Of a stretch of 64,000 nucleotides of DNA, positions 53,877-62,616 are shown piece after piece. The notes beneath the pieces were generated by a model. That model was given only the letters and a program-made list of their open reading frames with translations, was not told where the DNA came from and ran no database searches. Every line of letters starts with the position of its first letter. Within the stretch, counting starts at the first letter, position 1. The position numbers and the translations under genes were made by a program. Origin of the DNA: Desulfacinum sp. (GTDB lineage Bacteria; Desulfobacterota; Syntrophobacteria; Syntrophobacterales; DSM-9756); the NCBI GenBank assembly GCA_014359885.1, contig JACIYN010000025.1, forward strand, positions 1 through 64,000. Reading direction: 5' to 3'.

Positions 53877-54785
53877 CTAATACTCTTCTTCCGCCATGAC
53901 GTAAGGCGCGGCGTCCGTGGAGATCTGGCAGGGAGTCTCCAGTATCCGGGTGACATAGCCGGGAAGAGAGGAAGCGCGCGGGTGCATGGCCGGGTGGTAG
54001 TAGTAAAGAGGCCCGATGTTCCGTTCCTGAAGCCGTTCCTTCAGCACCTCTTCCGACACATCCAGCACATCTTCCCTGGAACAAATGGAAAAGGCGAAGT
54101 CCAGCATGTACCCCACGATGTAGGTGAGATATGGGCGCCGGTAGGGGAAGACGGCATCCAGGGTCTTGGAGATCACGTTGAATGCTTCCGGATAGAAGAA
54201 CGGGGAGTCGTTGTGGAGCGCCAGGATGCCTCCCGGACGGAGCCGGTCCCGGCAGAGAGTATAGAATTCCTTGGTGTACACGTACTTGGACGGTTCCAAG
54301 GGATCCGTGAGATCCAGGATGATCACATCGAAGGTCTCGTCCGTCTCTTCCACGAACTTGCGCCCGTCGCCGATGATGAGACGGGTTCTGGGATCATCGA
54401 AAGCCTCGCCGCAAATGGACCGAAGATGGACCTTGGCGATTTCCACCACCTCCGGGTCCAGTTCCACCATGGTGGCGGATTGAACCGACGGATATTTGAG
54501 GGCCTCTTCCAGGGTGCCGCCGTCCCCCCCTCCGATGATGAGAACCCGCTCCGGGTTGGGATGGGTCATCATGGCCGGATGCACCAGGGATTCGTGATAG
54601 AAGAATTCGTCCTTTTCCGACGTCTGGAAGCGCCGGTCCAGAAAGAGGGTGATCCCGTAGTCGTTGGTTTCCACCACTTCCACCAATTGGAAGGGGGTCT
54701 TCTGGGTGTGGATGTTCCGCGCGATGCGAAACCGGCGGCTCATGGTGGAAGAAAAAGGCTCGTTCAGGATGTTGTTCTCGGTCAT
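53877..54785 (-). CDS. speE: Spermidine synthase (polyamine aminopropyltransferase)
   Basis: 302 residues. Motifs are FQTSEKDEFFYHESLVHPAM, GGGDGGTLEEALKY, MVELDPEVVEIAK, GDGRKFVEE and LDLTDPLEPSKYVY (normally DSTDPxGP in the active site; here Leu replaces Ser and Glu replaces Gly). It transfers aminopropyl from decarboxylated SAM to putrescine. GAGGAGG precedes the ATG. The substituted active-site loop may point to an altered amine preference. Confidence 0.88.
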   Translation of the reverse strand: MTENNILNEPFSSTMSRRFRIARNIHTQKTPFQLVEVVETNDYGITLFLDRRFQTSEKDEFFYHESLVHPAMMTHPNPERVLIIGGGDGGTLEEALKYPSVQSATMVELDPEVVEIAKVHLRSICGEAFDDPRTRLIIGDGRKFVEETDETFDVIILDLTDPLEPSKYVYTKEFYTLCRDRLRPGGILALHNDSPFFYPEAFNVISKTLDAVFPYRRPYLTYIVGYMLDFAFSICSREDVLDVSEEVLKERLQERNIGPLYYYHPAMHPRASSLPGYVTRILETPCQISTDAAPYVMAEEEY

Positions 54786-54803
54786 GGCGGAGGTCCTCCT
54801 CGC

Positions 54804-54853
54804 TTGAAAATTTTGGAACGGGCCAATATATAGGAGCGATTCGGAAATCTCAA
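54804..54853. promoter_or_regulatory. Overlapping divergent promoters between speE and the radical SAM gene
   Basis: Plus strand: TTGAAA (54804-54809), 17 bases, TATATA (54827-54832). Minus strand: TTGAGA (54848-54853 read in reverse), 17 bases, TATATT (54825-54830 read in reverse). The -10 elements share bases, so the two directions should compete. Confidence 0.55.
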
Positions 54854-54891
54854 ACACAGAATGGCCCTTTCCGATCCGGAGAAACCAGAAC

Positions 54892-55770
54892 ATGGACGGA
54901 CTGCATTACGAAGGCATGATCATCCGCCCGCCCAGCGAGGCGGAAAGCATTATCCTACAGGTCACCCGGGGCTGTTCCCACAACAAGTGTACCTTCTGCG
55001 GCACCTATAAGGGAGTGCGGTTTCGGATCAAGGATGACGCCATCATCGATCGGGACATCGACTACGCGGCCCGGAATCTTCAATTCCTGCGGCGCGTCTT
55101 TCTGGCGGACGGCGATGCGCTCATCCTCCCTCAGGAGCGGCTCGCGGGGATTCTCCAGAAGATCCGCGCCCGCATGCCCTGGATTCAGCGGGTGGGATTG
55201 TACGGCAACGCCAAGAGCATCCTGCGAAAGAGCCCCCAGGAGCTGGAGAAGCTCCGGGACCTGGGGCTGGGGATCGTCTATCTGGGGGTTGAAAGCGGAG
55301 ACCCGCAGACTCTCAAGGACATACGCAAGGGAGTCTCCCGGGAAAAGATGGTGGAGGCCGGAAGGCGGATCCGGGAGGCCGGGATCAAGCTTTCGGTCAC
55401 CGTTCTATTGGGCATCGCCGGGCGTGGGCGGTCCCTGGAACACGCCCGGGCCACCGGATCCATCTTGAGCGAGATCGACCCCAACTACGTGGGCGCCCTC
55501 ACCCTGATGGTACTTCCCAACACGGAACTGGGACGCCGGGCACGGGAGGGCACCTTCGAACTCCCGGAACCCCATGAACTCTTGGTCGAGCTGAGGGAGA
55601 TGCTGGCCCACACCCACATGAGCCGGGGGCTTTTCTTGTCCAACCACGCTTCCAACTACCTGCCCCTCAAGGTGAAAATGCCGTCGGACAAGGAGAAGGC
55701 CTTGGCTCTCATCGATGCGGCCCTGGAAGGCCGGGTGCGCCTCAAGCCCGAATGGATGCGCGCCCTCTAG
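54892..55770 (+). CDS. Radical SAM protein with a CX4CX2C cluster motif
   Basis: 292 residues. The cluster motif reads CSHNKCTFC, one residue longer than the classical CX3CX2C, which is regular for this family of small radical SAM proteins. SAM-binding strands follow (YLGVESGDPQTL, SVTVLLGIAG). Function unknown. It starts divergently from speE and may share regulation with it. Confidence 0.85.
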   Translation: MDGLHYEGMIIRPPSEAESIILQVTRGCSHNKCTFCGTYKGVRFRIKDDAIIDRDIDYAARNLQFLRRVFLADGDALILPQERLAGILQKIRARMPWIQRVGLYGNAKSILRKSPQELEKLRDLGLGIVYLGVESGDPQTLKDIRKGVSREKMVEAGRRIREAGIKLSVTVLLGIAGRGRSLEHARATGSILSEIDPNYVGALTLMVLPNTELGRRAREGTFELPEPHELLVELREMLAHTHMSRGLFLSNHASNYLPLKVKMPSDKEKALALIDAALEGRVRLKPEWMRAL

Positions 55771-55781
55771 GGCGGCCCCCT

Positions 55782-56633
55782 TCAGGCCTGACCCCACTTC
55801 AGCTTGGTGCGCAGGATTTCGAAGTAGTCGGTACTGGTAGGCTTGATGAGCCGCAGCGGGTAGGGCGACACACGGATGTGGATGCTGTCGTGGGCGGCCA
55901 GGTGGCAGCCCACCTGGCCGTCGCAGGTGAGGGCCACGTCCTGGGCCTCATCATCCAGATCCACGCGGATCTCCGCCGTTCCGGGCAGGATGATGGGCCG
56001 ATTGGTCAGTGTAAAGGGGCAGATGGGCGTGAGGATCACCGCCTGGGCCGTGGGATACACGATGGGTCCGCCCGCCGACAGATTGTAGGCGGTGGATCCG
56101 GTGGGGGTGGCCACGATGAGGCCGTCCGCCCGGTAGTGGGTGAGATAATTCCCGTCGATGTGGGTGTAGAGGTCCACGATGCGGGCCAGGGCGCCCTTGT
56201 TGATCACGGCATCGTTCAGCACGGTCTGCTGGAAGACCGTTCGGCCTTCGCGCCGGATGGACACCGTGAGGCGCATGCGCTCCTCAATGTCGTAGGCCCC
56301 CTGGAGGACCTGCTCCAGATCCTCGAAGCAGCGCTCCCGGCTGATTTCGGTCAGGAACCCCAGGCCGCCCAGATTCACGCCCAGGATGGGAAGCGGGCGG
56401 TTTTCCAGCTGGCGGGCCACACTGAGGAAGGTGCCGTCGCCGCCCAGGACCACCACCGCATCCGCCGGCACCTGGGGAAGCGCCGACAGGGGCTTGTCCG
56501 AAACGCCCATATCGGCCACATTCTGCTGGGCCGTCACCTGGATTCCCTTGCGGTTCAGCCACAGCACCAGACGCTGGGCCAGCTCCGCAGCGTCCCCCCG
56601 CCCCCGCTTGTAGATGAGAATGATGTGGTTCAT
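55782..56633 (-). CDS. nadK: NAD kinase
   Basis: 283 residues. GGDGTFLSVAR is the phosphate-binding motif, NLGGLGFLTEI follows, and ATPTGSTAYNLSAGGPI is the active-site loop. It makes NADP from NAD. Start chosen at the Met before NHIILIYK as in the family. Convergent with the radical SAM gene, 11 bases apart. Confidence 0.95.
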   Translation of the reverse strand: MNHIILIYKRGRGDAAELAQRLVLWLNRKGIQVTAQQNVADMGVSDKPLSALPQVPADAVVVLGGDGTFLSVARQLENRPLPILGVNLGGLGFLTEISRERCFEDLEQVLQGAYDIEERMRLTVSIRREGRTVFQQTVLNDAVINKGALARIVDLYTHIDGNYLTHYRADGLIVATPTGSTAYNLSAGGPIVYPTAQAVILTPICPFTLTNRPIILPGTAEIRVDLDDEAQDVALTCDGQVGCHLAAHDSIHIRVSPYPLRLIKPTSTDYFEILRTKLKWGQA

Positions 56634-56782
56634 GCTTTCCCTTCCGAGCGTTTTGCCGGCCCCGATGATAGGGGAAACCCCGCCGAAAGGCCATAGGAAA
56701 CGAATTGCCAAGAAAAACGAAAGAGGCTATTCTTGCTTCTCTTTCCCAAGGAACTCGCAACTGCCGGTCCGGGTTGAAAGAA

Positions 56783-57724
56783 ATGGAAAAAGAGACCTTA
56801 GACATCTACGGCCCCCAGAACATCCTGGTGGTGGACGACGAGCTGAGTGTCCGCGAGCTGGTGGCGGAAAGCCTGGAGCTCATCGGCCACAAGGTGGAGA
56901 CCGCCGTGGACGGCCTGGACGCGGTGGAAAAACTGGAAAAGAAGACCTTCGACATCGTGGTGACCGACATGGACATGCCCCGCATGGACGGCATCGCCCT
57001 CATCCGCCACATCCGCGAACACCACCCGGACGTGGACGCCATCGCCATCACGGGCCATGCGGTTCGCTACAAGTACGTGGACGTGATCCATGCGGGAGCC
57101 GCCGACTTCATCACCAAACCGTTCAGCCTGGACAAGCTGGACGCCAAGCTGCGCCGCCTCATGCGGGAAAGATGGCTGAGGCGCGAGCTGGAGCAACTGG
57201 CCACCCGCGACCCCCTCACGGGCCTCTACAACCGCCGCCACTTCCGAAAAGTCCTGACCCAGGAGGCGGTGCGCTCCATCCGCTACGGACACCCTCTCTT
57301 TCTCCTTTTCATCGATATCGACCGATTCAAGGAGTACAACGATCAGGAGGGCCACCAGGCGGGAGACGCGCTGCTCATCGAATTGGCCGAGATCCTGCGC
57401 TCGTCCATCCGCGAACACGTGGACAGCGCCTTTCGCTACGGCGGAGACGAGTTCACCGTGGTGCTGCCCTACCTGGAATCGGAACAGGCCACCAAGGTGG
57501 CCCAAAGGATCCAGTCCAAGTATGCGCGCTTGGAAGCCGCCCCCACCAGCCTGTCCATCGGGGCCGCCGCCTTTCGTTCTCTCAACGGACACGTGGACCG
57601 AAGCATCGAAGACCTGATCGCCCGGGCCGACAAGGCCCAGTACCGAGCCAAGAAGGACTTGGGCGGCGACCATCTGTGCCTGGATGCCGCCGCCGAGGCG
57701 TGCTTCCCCTCCGAGTCGGCTTGA
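56783..57724 (+). CDS. Response regulator with GGDEF output (diguanylate cyclase)
   Basis: 313 residues. Receiver domain at about 10-130 (NILVVDDELSVRE, Asp in VVTDMDMPRMDG, Lys in FITKPFS), then GGDEF domain at about 150-305 (DPLTGLYNRRHF, then YGGDEF). The RxxD inhibitory site that usually stands five residues before GGDEF is replaced (EHVD), so product inhibition is unlikely through this site. It would make cyclic di-GMP when phosphorylated. An upstream TTG would add 26 residues; the ATG has a GAAAG site. Confidence 0.92.
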   Translation: MEKETLDIYGPQNILVVDDELSVRELVAESLELIGHKVETAVDGLDAVEKLEKKTFDIVVTDMDMPRMDGIALIRHIREHHPDVDAIAITGHAVRYKYVDVIHAGAADFITKPFSLDKLDAKLRRLMRERWLRRELEQLATRDPLTGLYNRRHFRKVLTQEAVRSIRYGHPLFLLFIDIDRFKEYNDQEGHQAGDALLIELAEILRSSIREHVDSAFRYGGDEFTVVLPYLESEQATKVAQRIQSKYARLEAAPTSLSIGAAAFRSLNGHVDRSIEDLIARADKAQYRAKKDLGGDHLCLDAAAEACFPSESA

Positions 57725-57853
57725 CCATCTTGGTCGCCCCTGCATTCCACGTATAGAAACGCCAAGGGCACGGTTCCCATACCCCCGACGCCCGGCCCGT
57801 CCCCTTCCCCCTCTGCCCCCTTCGGCGCCTTGGGATTCACGATCAATTTTTCC

Positions 57854-57882
57854 TTGACACCCCCCCTGCAGGGCTTTATACA
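57854..57882 (+). promoter_or_regulatory. Sigma-70-like promoter of the XRE-cupin gene
   Basis: TTGACA and TATACA with a 17-base spacer, 42 bases before the ATG. The palindromic half-sites at 57896-57923 lie just downstream of the expected start of transcription. Confidence 0.65.
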
Positions 57883-57895
57883 AGGCGCGCTTTTT

Positions 57896-57923
57896 TAAAC
57901 TTTTGGTTTAATATAGGTAAACC
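57896..57923 (+). promoter_or_regulatory. Candidate operator, three TAAAC/GTTTA half-sites
   Basis: TAAAC, then GTTTA after 5 bases, then TAAACC, which pairs with GGTTTA (57905-57910). The last half-site touches the ATG. The spacing and symmetry suit a dimeric XRE regulator binding over the leader, so autorepression is likely (inference). Confidence 0.5.
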
Positions 57924-58475
57924 ATGGGAGACGAGATCAAGATCGGCGAAAAGCTCCGGCGCCTGCGGATGGAAAACGGCCTGACCCAAGAGGAACTGGC
58001 CAACCGGGCCTACCTCACCAAGGGCTTCATCTCCCAGCTGGAGCGGGATCTGACCTCGCCTTCCATTGCAACCCTCAAGAGCATCCTGGATGTGCTCGGG
58101 GTGGAGCTGGCCGAATTCTTCCAGGACATGCCCCATCCCGGCGCGGTGGCCAGAAAGAAAGCCCGGGTGCTCAGCTCGGAATCGAGCGACGAGTGCGAGA
58201 TCTACTTCCTGTTGCCCAGGGCCATGGGACGCCTCATGGACCCGGTCTACGTGAAGCTGCACCGGGGAGCGCGGACCCCCACGGATACGCCCCATGAGGG
58301 GGAAGAATTCGGCTTCGTCATCAAAGGCTCCGTGACGCTCTGGCTGGATGGCAAGCAACACAAGCTCAACGCGGGCGACTGTTTCTATTTCAAGAGCTCC
58401 ACTCCACACTGGGTGGAAAACACGGACCGGGGGGAAGCCGTCCTCCTGTGGGTGGTGAGCCAGTCCCGGTTCTGA
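57924..58475 (+). CDS. XRE-family regulator with a cupin sensor domain
   Basis: 183 residues. The helix-turn-helix at about 9-62 reads LRRLRMENGLTQEELANRA and KGFISQLERDLTSPSIATL. The cupin at about 105-180 has HEGEEFGFVIKGSVTLWLDG and HWVENTD. Such proteins (PuuR type) often sense small metabolites; here the following polyamine genes suggest a polyamine or its precursor as ligand. A strong promoter and candidate operator lie just upstream. Confidence 0.92.
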   Translation: MGDEIKIGEKLRRLRMENGLTQEELANRAYLTKGFISQLERDLTSPSIATLKSILDVLGVELAEFFQDMPHPGAVARKKARVLSSESSDECEIYFLLPRAMGRLMDPVYVKLHRGARTPTDTPHEGEEFGFVIKGSVTLWLDGKQHKLNAGDCFYFKSSTPHWVENTDRGEAVLLWVVSQSRF

Positions 58476-58556
58476 AAAAGCGAACCATCCGAGAACGTGG
58501 CCCCCCAAGATCTATGGCGGGGGTGATCTTCAGCATAGGACGGGGAGGTGGTTGAC

Positions 58557-59006
58557 ATGAATACGAAAAAACCTGAGTTCGGCTTCGGGGTTCATCTCAT
58601 GCTGGACGGCTACGGCTGTGACCCCGACCTTCTGCAGGACATCAACCTGATCTACGATTTCCTGGACAAGTACCCCACGGAAATGGACATGACCAAGATC
58701 ATGCCGCCCTACGTCTTCCGCTACAAGGGCGCCGTCCCCGAGGACTGGGGCATTTCGGGATTCGTTCTCATCGCCGAGAGCCACATCAGCATCCACACCT
58801 TCCCCGACAAGGCCTATTTGAGCCTGGATATGTTCTCCTGCAAGCCGTTCGACACGGACAAGGCGATCGCCACCATCAAGGAGCGGTTTCGCATTCAGAA
58901 GTGCGAGATCAACGTGCTGGATCGCGGCCAGGAATTCCCCAACAACATCGCCGACTCCGCCCAGGTGGTGCGCATGGATCGGATGCTGCGTCAAAGAAGC
59001 CGCTAG
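58557..59006 (+). CDS. speD: S-adenosylmethionine decarboxylase proenzyme (class 1B type)
   Basis: 149 residues. Self-cleavage site ESHISIH with Ser75 as pyruvoyl source, His80 and the proton donor Cys95 (MFSCKPFD) are present. The product is decarboxylated SAM for SpeE. The ATG is chosen because GGGGAGG lies 9 bases before it and touches an alternative GTG. It follows the XRE-cupin gene and is followed after 5 bases by the agmatinase. Proteins of this family have in some lineages become arginine or ornithine decarboxylases, so the substrate should be treated with care. Confidence 0.88.
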   Translation: MNTKKPEFGFGVHLMLDGYGCDPDLLQDINLIYDFLDKYPTEMDMTKIMPPYVFRYKGAVPEDWGISGFVLIAESHISIHTFPDKAYLSLDMFSCKPFDTDKAIATIKERFRIQKCEINVLDRGQEFPNNIADSAQVVRMDRMLRQRSR

Positions 59007-59011
59007 CCGCC

Positions 59012-59929
59012 ATGACCGAAACGCCTTCTCCCCCGCTGAGGACCGGGATCCAGGAGCATCTCGGTCCTTCCTTGTCTTTTCTGGGCCTTCCCCGGGGCCC
59101 GGAGGCGCTGGAAAACGCCGAGGCCGTGATCGTGCCGGCGCCCTACGACGGGACCACCACCTACAAGTCCGGAACCCGGGAAGGACCCCGCGCCATCATT
59201 CTGGCCTCCCGGGAACTGGAACTCTACGACGAGGAGACGGAAACGGAGCCTTACCGCCGGGGAATCGCCACCCTGGACGAGGTGGCCGTCACGGTGGCTT
59301 CCCCCCGGCACATGGTGGAGCGCATCAGGGCCGTGGGACGCATGCTGTTCGAGGCCGGCAAGCTCCCCGTCCTCCTGGGCGGCGAACACCTGCTGTCGCT
59401 GGGGATGATCCAGGCGGCGGCGGAATCCTTCGACTCCCTGACGGTGCTCCATTTCGATGCACACCCCGACCTGCGGCCCGAATACCAGGAATCGTCCTTC
59501 AGCAATGCCTGCGTCATGCATCACATCGTGGACCACGTCCCGCTGGTGCAGGTGGGCATCCGGTCCCTCACGCGGGAAGAACACCGGCTGATCCGGGAAC
59601 GCTCCATTCCCGCCTTTTTCGCCCATGAAATCCACGACAGGGAGGATCTGCCCCAGCGCGTCGTGGAAACCCTGAGCCCCCATGTCTACGTCACCATCGA
59701 CCTGGACGTGCTGGATCCGTCCATCATGCCGGCGGTGGGCACCCCCGAACCCGGAGGTCTGGGCTGGTATCAGCTCTTGAGAGTCCTGCGGGCCGTGAGC
59801 CGGAAGCGGCGGATCGTGGGCTTCGACGTGGTGGAACTGTGTCCCGTCCCGGGCATGCCCGCTCCGGACTTCTTGGCGGCCCGGCTGGTCCACAAACTGC
59901 TCGCCTACATTTTTCTAGACAGGAGTTGA
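59012..59929 (+). CDS. speB: Agmatinase / ureohydrolase family enzyme
   Basis: 305 residues. Manganese ligands in their family positions: GGEH (His126), DAHPD (Asp149, His151, Asp153), and DLDVLDP (Asp230, Asp232). The strand APYDGTTTYKSGTREGP is also typical. It splits agmatine to putrescine and urea. It lies 5 bases behind speD, so the two are an operon. No arginine decarboxylase gene is in the window. It could in principle be a guanidinobutyrase or related enzyme, but context favours agmatine. Confidence 0.88.
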   Translation: MTETPSPPLRTGIQEHLGPSLSFLGLPRGPEALENAEAVIVPAPYDGTTTYKSGTREGPRAIILASRELELYDEETETEPYRRGIATLDEVAVTVASPRHMVERIRAVGRMLFEAGKLPVLLGGEHLLSLGMIQAAAESFDSLTVLHFDAHPDLRPEYQESSFSNACVMHHIVDHVPLVQVGIRSLTREEHRLIRERSIPAFFAHEIHDREDLPQRVVETLSPHVYVTIDLDVLDPSIMPAVGTPEPGGLGWYQLLRVLRAVSRKRRIVGFDVVELCPVPGMPAPDFLAARLVHKLLAYIFLDRS

Positions 59930-60024
59930 ATTCTCTTGCTAGAGTTACCGTGTACCTCTGGGGACGACTCCGTAAGACTCTGGAAACATTCGTTATCCTT
60001 AACGCAACCTTTCGAGGATAAGCT

Positions 60025-60897
60025 TTGGACGAAGAGTCAGCCAAGGGTTTGCAGCGGTGGCTGAAAAAGGCCTTCCGCCGCCTGTCGAAGCTCGATAAGC
60101 CCAAGGATCTGGAAAAGGAAATCCAGCAGCTCATTGACGAGGGGGAAGAGCGCGGGCTCATCTCCGAAGACGAAGGGGATATGATCCAAGGGATCTTCTC
60201 CTTTCGGGACACCGTGGCCCGGGAGATCATGGTTCCGCGCACGGACACCCTGGCCGCCCCCGTGGACACCCCCATCGAGTCCATTATCCGCCTCATTGTG
60301 GAGTCGGGGCATTCCCGGATCCCCATCTACCAGGATTCCATCGACAACATCGTCGGGATTCTCCACGCCAAGGACCTGCTCCAGTACTGGGGCAAGGACT
60401 CCATCGAGTTGCGCGAGACCCTGCGCCCCCCTTATTTCATCCCCGAGTCCAAAAAGATCAGCGATGTCCTCCGGGACCTCCGCCACCGGAAGTCCCACAT
60501 GGCCATCGTCATCGACGAATACGGCGGCACGGCCGGCGTCTTGACGCTGGAGGACATCATCGAGGAGATCATCGGCGACATCATGGATGAATACGACTCG
60601 GAAGAAAATTGGCTGATGGAGCAGGAAGACGGATCCATCCTCGTGGACGCCCGCTTGGACATCGAGGAGCTGGAGGATTATCTGGACGTGGAGTTCCCCG
60701 AAGGGAAGTTCGAGTCCATCGGCGGTTTTGTCATCAGCCGTCTGGGCCGCGTTCCCGGCGTGAACGAGAAGATCCAGTTCCAGGGACTGGAGATGGTGGT
60801 GGAAGCGGCGGACAGCCGGAAGATCGAAAGGATCCGCATCCGCCGCCTGCAAAGCCCCGTCGTGGAGTCGCTGCCGGAAGAAGGTTCCGCATCCTGA
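60025..60897 (+). CDS. corC: CorC/HlyC-type CBS-domain protein
   Basis: 290 residues from a TTG start with GAGG before it. A helical start is followed by two CBS domains (TVAREIMVPRTDTLAAPVD, then VIDEYGGTAGVLTLEDIIEEIIGDI) and the CorC_HlyC domain (GKFESIGGFVISRLGRVPG). Cytoplasmic regulator of metal efflux in the magnesium/cobalt family. Followed by lnt after 12 bases, an order widespread in proteobacteria (ybeX-lnt). Confidence 0.93.
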   Translation: MDEESAKGLQRWLKKAFRRLSKLDKPKDLEKEIQQLIDEGEERGLISEDEGDMIQGIFSFRDTVAREIMVPRTDTLAAPVDTPIESIIRLIVESGHSRIPIYQDSIDNIVGILHAKDLLQYWGKDSIELRETLRPPYFIPESKKISDVLRDLRHRKSHMAIVIDEYGGTAGVLTLEDIIEEIIGDIMDEYDSEENWLMEQEDGSILVDARLDIEELEDYLDVEFPEGKFESIGGFVISRLGRVPGVNEKIQFQGLEMVVEAADSRKIERIRIRRLQSPVVESLPEEGSAS

Positions 60898-60909
60898 GGA
60901 TCCGGGCGT

Positions 60910-62502
60910 TTGGCCGCTGATACCATCGTGCGAAGACTCTTTCCCAGACGCAACCATCCGCCGTCCCCTGGCCCCCGGACCGCCTCACCCCACCCCGGGG
61001 CGCTCGCATTGGCCGCGATCTCAACCGGTCTTTTCCTGAGCGCCTCCTTTCCCAAACTTTCCTGGTATCCCCTGGCCTGGATCGCTTGGGTGCCGCTTCT
61101 TTGGACCATCCCGCACGTTTCCCCGGGCGGGGCCTTCCGGCTGGGATTTCTGGCCGGTCTGGTCCATGCCGGAACGGCCCTCTACTGGATCGCCTACGTG
61201 GTTCAGCGCTACGGCGGCCTGCCCCTGCCGGTGGCCCTGTCCGTGCTGTTGCTCCTTTGCGCCTATCTGGCCCTCTATCCGGCCGCCTTCGCCTGGATCG
61301 CCCGGCGCTGGCTGTCCCGGCCCGCATGGTGGGCCTGGGGCCTTGCCCCCGCCTGGGTCGCCCTGGAATGGGTTCGAGCCCATCTGTTCACGGGCTTTCC
61401 CTGGACCCAGCTGGGCTACACCCAGACCCCCCTGCTTCCCCTCATTCAAGTGGCTGATGTAACGGGGGTTTATGGAGTGAGCTGGCTCGTGGTGCAAGCC
61501 AACGCGGCCGTCCTGATCGGATGGAGGTTCAAAAACATCCGCCCGGCCCTGGCCGTTTTTCTGTGTGCCGGGGTGGCCCTGGCCTACGGATCCTGGCGCC
61601 TGCAGACCGGAAACGACGCCGCTGGGACGGCGGAGGAATTCCGCGTCGGTTTAGTCCAGGGAAACATCGATCAGTCGGTCAAGTGGGATCCCGCCTACCA
61701 GGCAAAAACCCTCGACACCTATGAAGAACTCTCCCGAAAGCTCGTGCGCCGGAGCCGGCCCGACCTGGTGGTTTGGCCCGAGACGGCCGCCCCGTTCTTC
61801 TACGATCTGGAAGCCGGCCCCACGGCCAGGCTCCACGAGATCCTGGAAGCGCTAAAGACTCATCTACTGGTGGGCATCCCCGGCGTCGTCCGGGTGGAAG
61901 GCGCCCCCAAGCTCCAGAACCAGGCCCTGTTGCTGGAACCCTCCCGGGGCGTGACGGGGCGCTACAGCAAGCGGCACCTGGTGCCCTTCGGCGAATATGT
62001 GCCGCTCAAGAAGGTTCTCTTTTTCGTGGAAAAGCTCGTGGCGGCCGCCGGGGACTTCCAGCCGGGAAAAGAACCCGCGGCCCTGCCGTTGGGACGCCAT
62101 GTTCTCGGAGTCTTGATCTGCTACGAGGCCATCTTTCCCGAGCTGGCGCGCGATGAGGTGCGGCGGGGGGCCACGGTGCTGGTGAACCTCACCAACGACG
62201 CCTGGTTCGGCGACAGCTCCGCCCCTTACCAGCACAAGGAAATGGCGCGCTGGCGCGCCGTGGAATTCCGGGTGCCCTTCGTCCGCTGCGCTAATACCGG
62301 CATCAGCGCCGTCTTTACCCCGTCGGGAAAGACCCTGGCCGACCTCCCCCTGAATACGCGCGGCATCCTGTCCGCCACCCTCCCCCCTCCCGGACCCATC
62401 ACCTTCTACGCCCGCTTCGGGGATTTCTTCGCCTGGCTTTGCACCTTGACGACGGCCACCCTGGGGGTGTATGGGGCGCTGCGGAACCGGCGGACGCCGT
62501 GA
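60910..62502 (+). CDS. lnt: Apolipoprotein N-acyltransferase
   Basis: 530 residues with an N-terminal multi-helix membrane part and a nitrilase-like periplasmic domain. The catalytic triad is Glu in VVWPETAAPFF, Lys in SKRHLVPFGEYVP and Cys in LGVLICYEAIFPE. It adds the third acyl chain to lipoproteins. TTG start used; a GTG six codons later is an alternative. Confidence 0.95.
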   Translation: MAADTIVRRLFPRRNHPPSPGPRTASPHPGALALAAISTGLFLSASFPKLSWYPLAWIAWVPLLWTIPHVSPGGAFRLGFLAGLVHAGTALYWIAYVVQRYGGLPLPVALSVLLLLCAYLALYPAAFAWIARRWLSRPAWWAWGLAPAWVALEWVRAHLFTGFPWTQLGYTQTPLLPLIQVADVTGVYGVSWLVVQANAAVLIGWRFKNIRPALAVFLCAGVALAYGSWRLQTGNDAAGTAEEFRVGLVQGNIDQSVKWDPAYQAKTLDTYEELSRKLVRRSRPDLVVWPETAAPFFYDLEAGPTARLHEILEALKTHLLVGIPGVVRVEGAPKLQNQALLLEPSRGVTGRYSKRHLVPFGEYVPLKKVLFFVEKLVAAAGDFQPGKEPAALPLGRHVLGVLICYEAIFPELARDEVRRGATVLVNLTNDAWFGDSSAPYQHKEMARWRAVEFRVPFVRCANTGISAVFTPSGKTLADLPLNTRGILSATLPPPGPITFYARFGDFFAWLCTLTTATLGVYGALRNRRTP

Positions 62503-62616
62503 ACCGAAATTGTCCCCTGCTAAGATCTGCGTCTCGTGTTAGAATAGCCCCGCTTCCAGGAGCAAGCCGGGGAGCAGACGAGCCTTAGGGCTCCCACAAT
62601 GGAAAGGAGACCATCC

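Noticed and set aside
58507-58530. AAGATC ... GATCTT inverted repeat before speD
   Set aside because: Only 6 bases per arm with a 12-base spacer; could be chance. No known riboswitch features seen.
62510-62545. TTGTCC and TAGAAT upstream of prfB
   Set aside because: The spacer is 24 bases, too long for a sigma-70 promoter.
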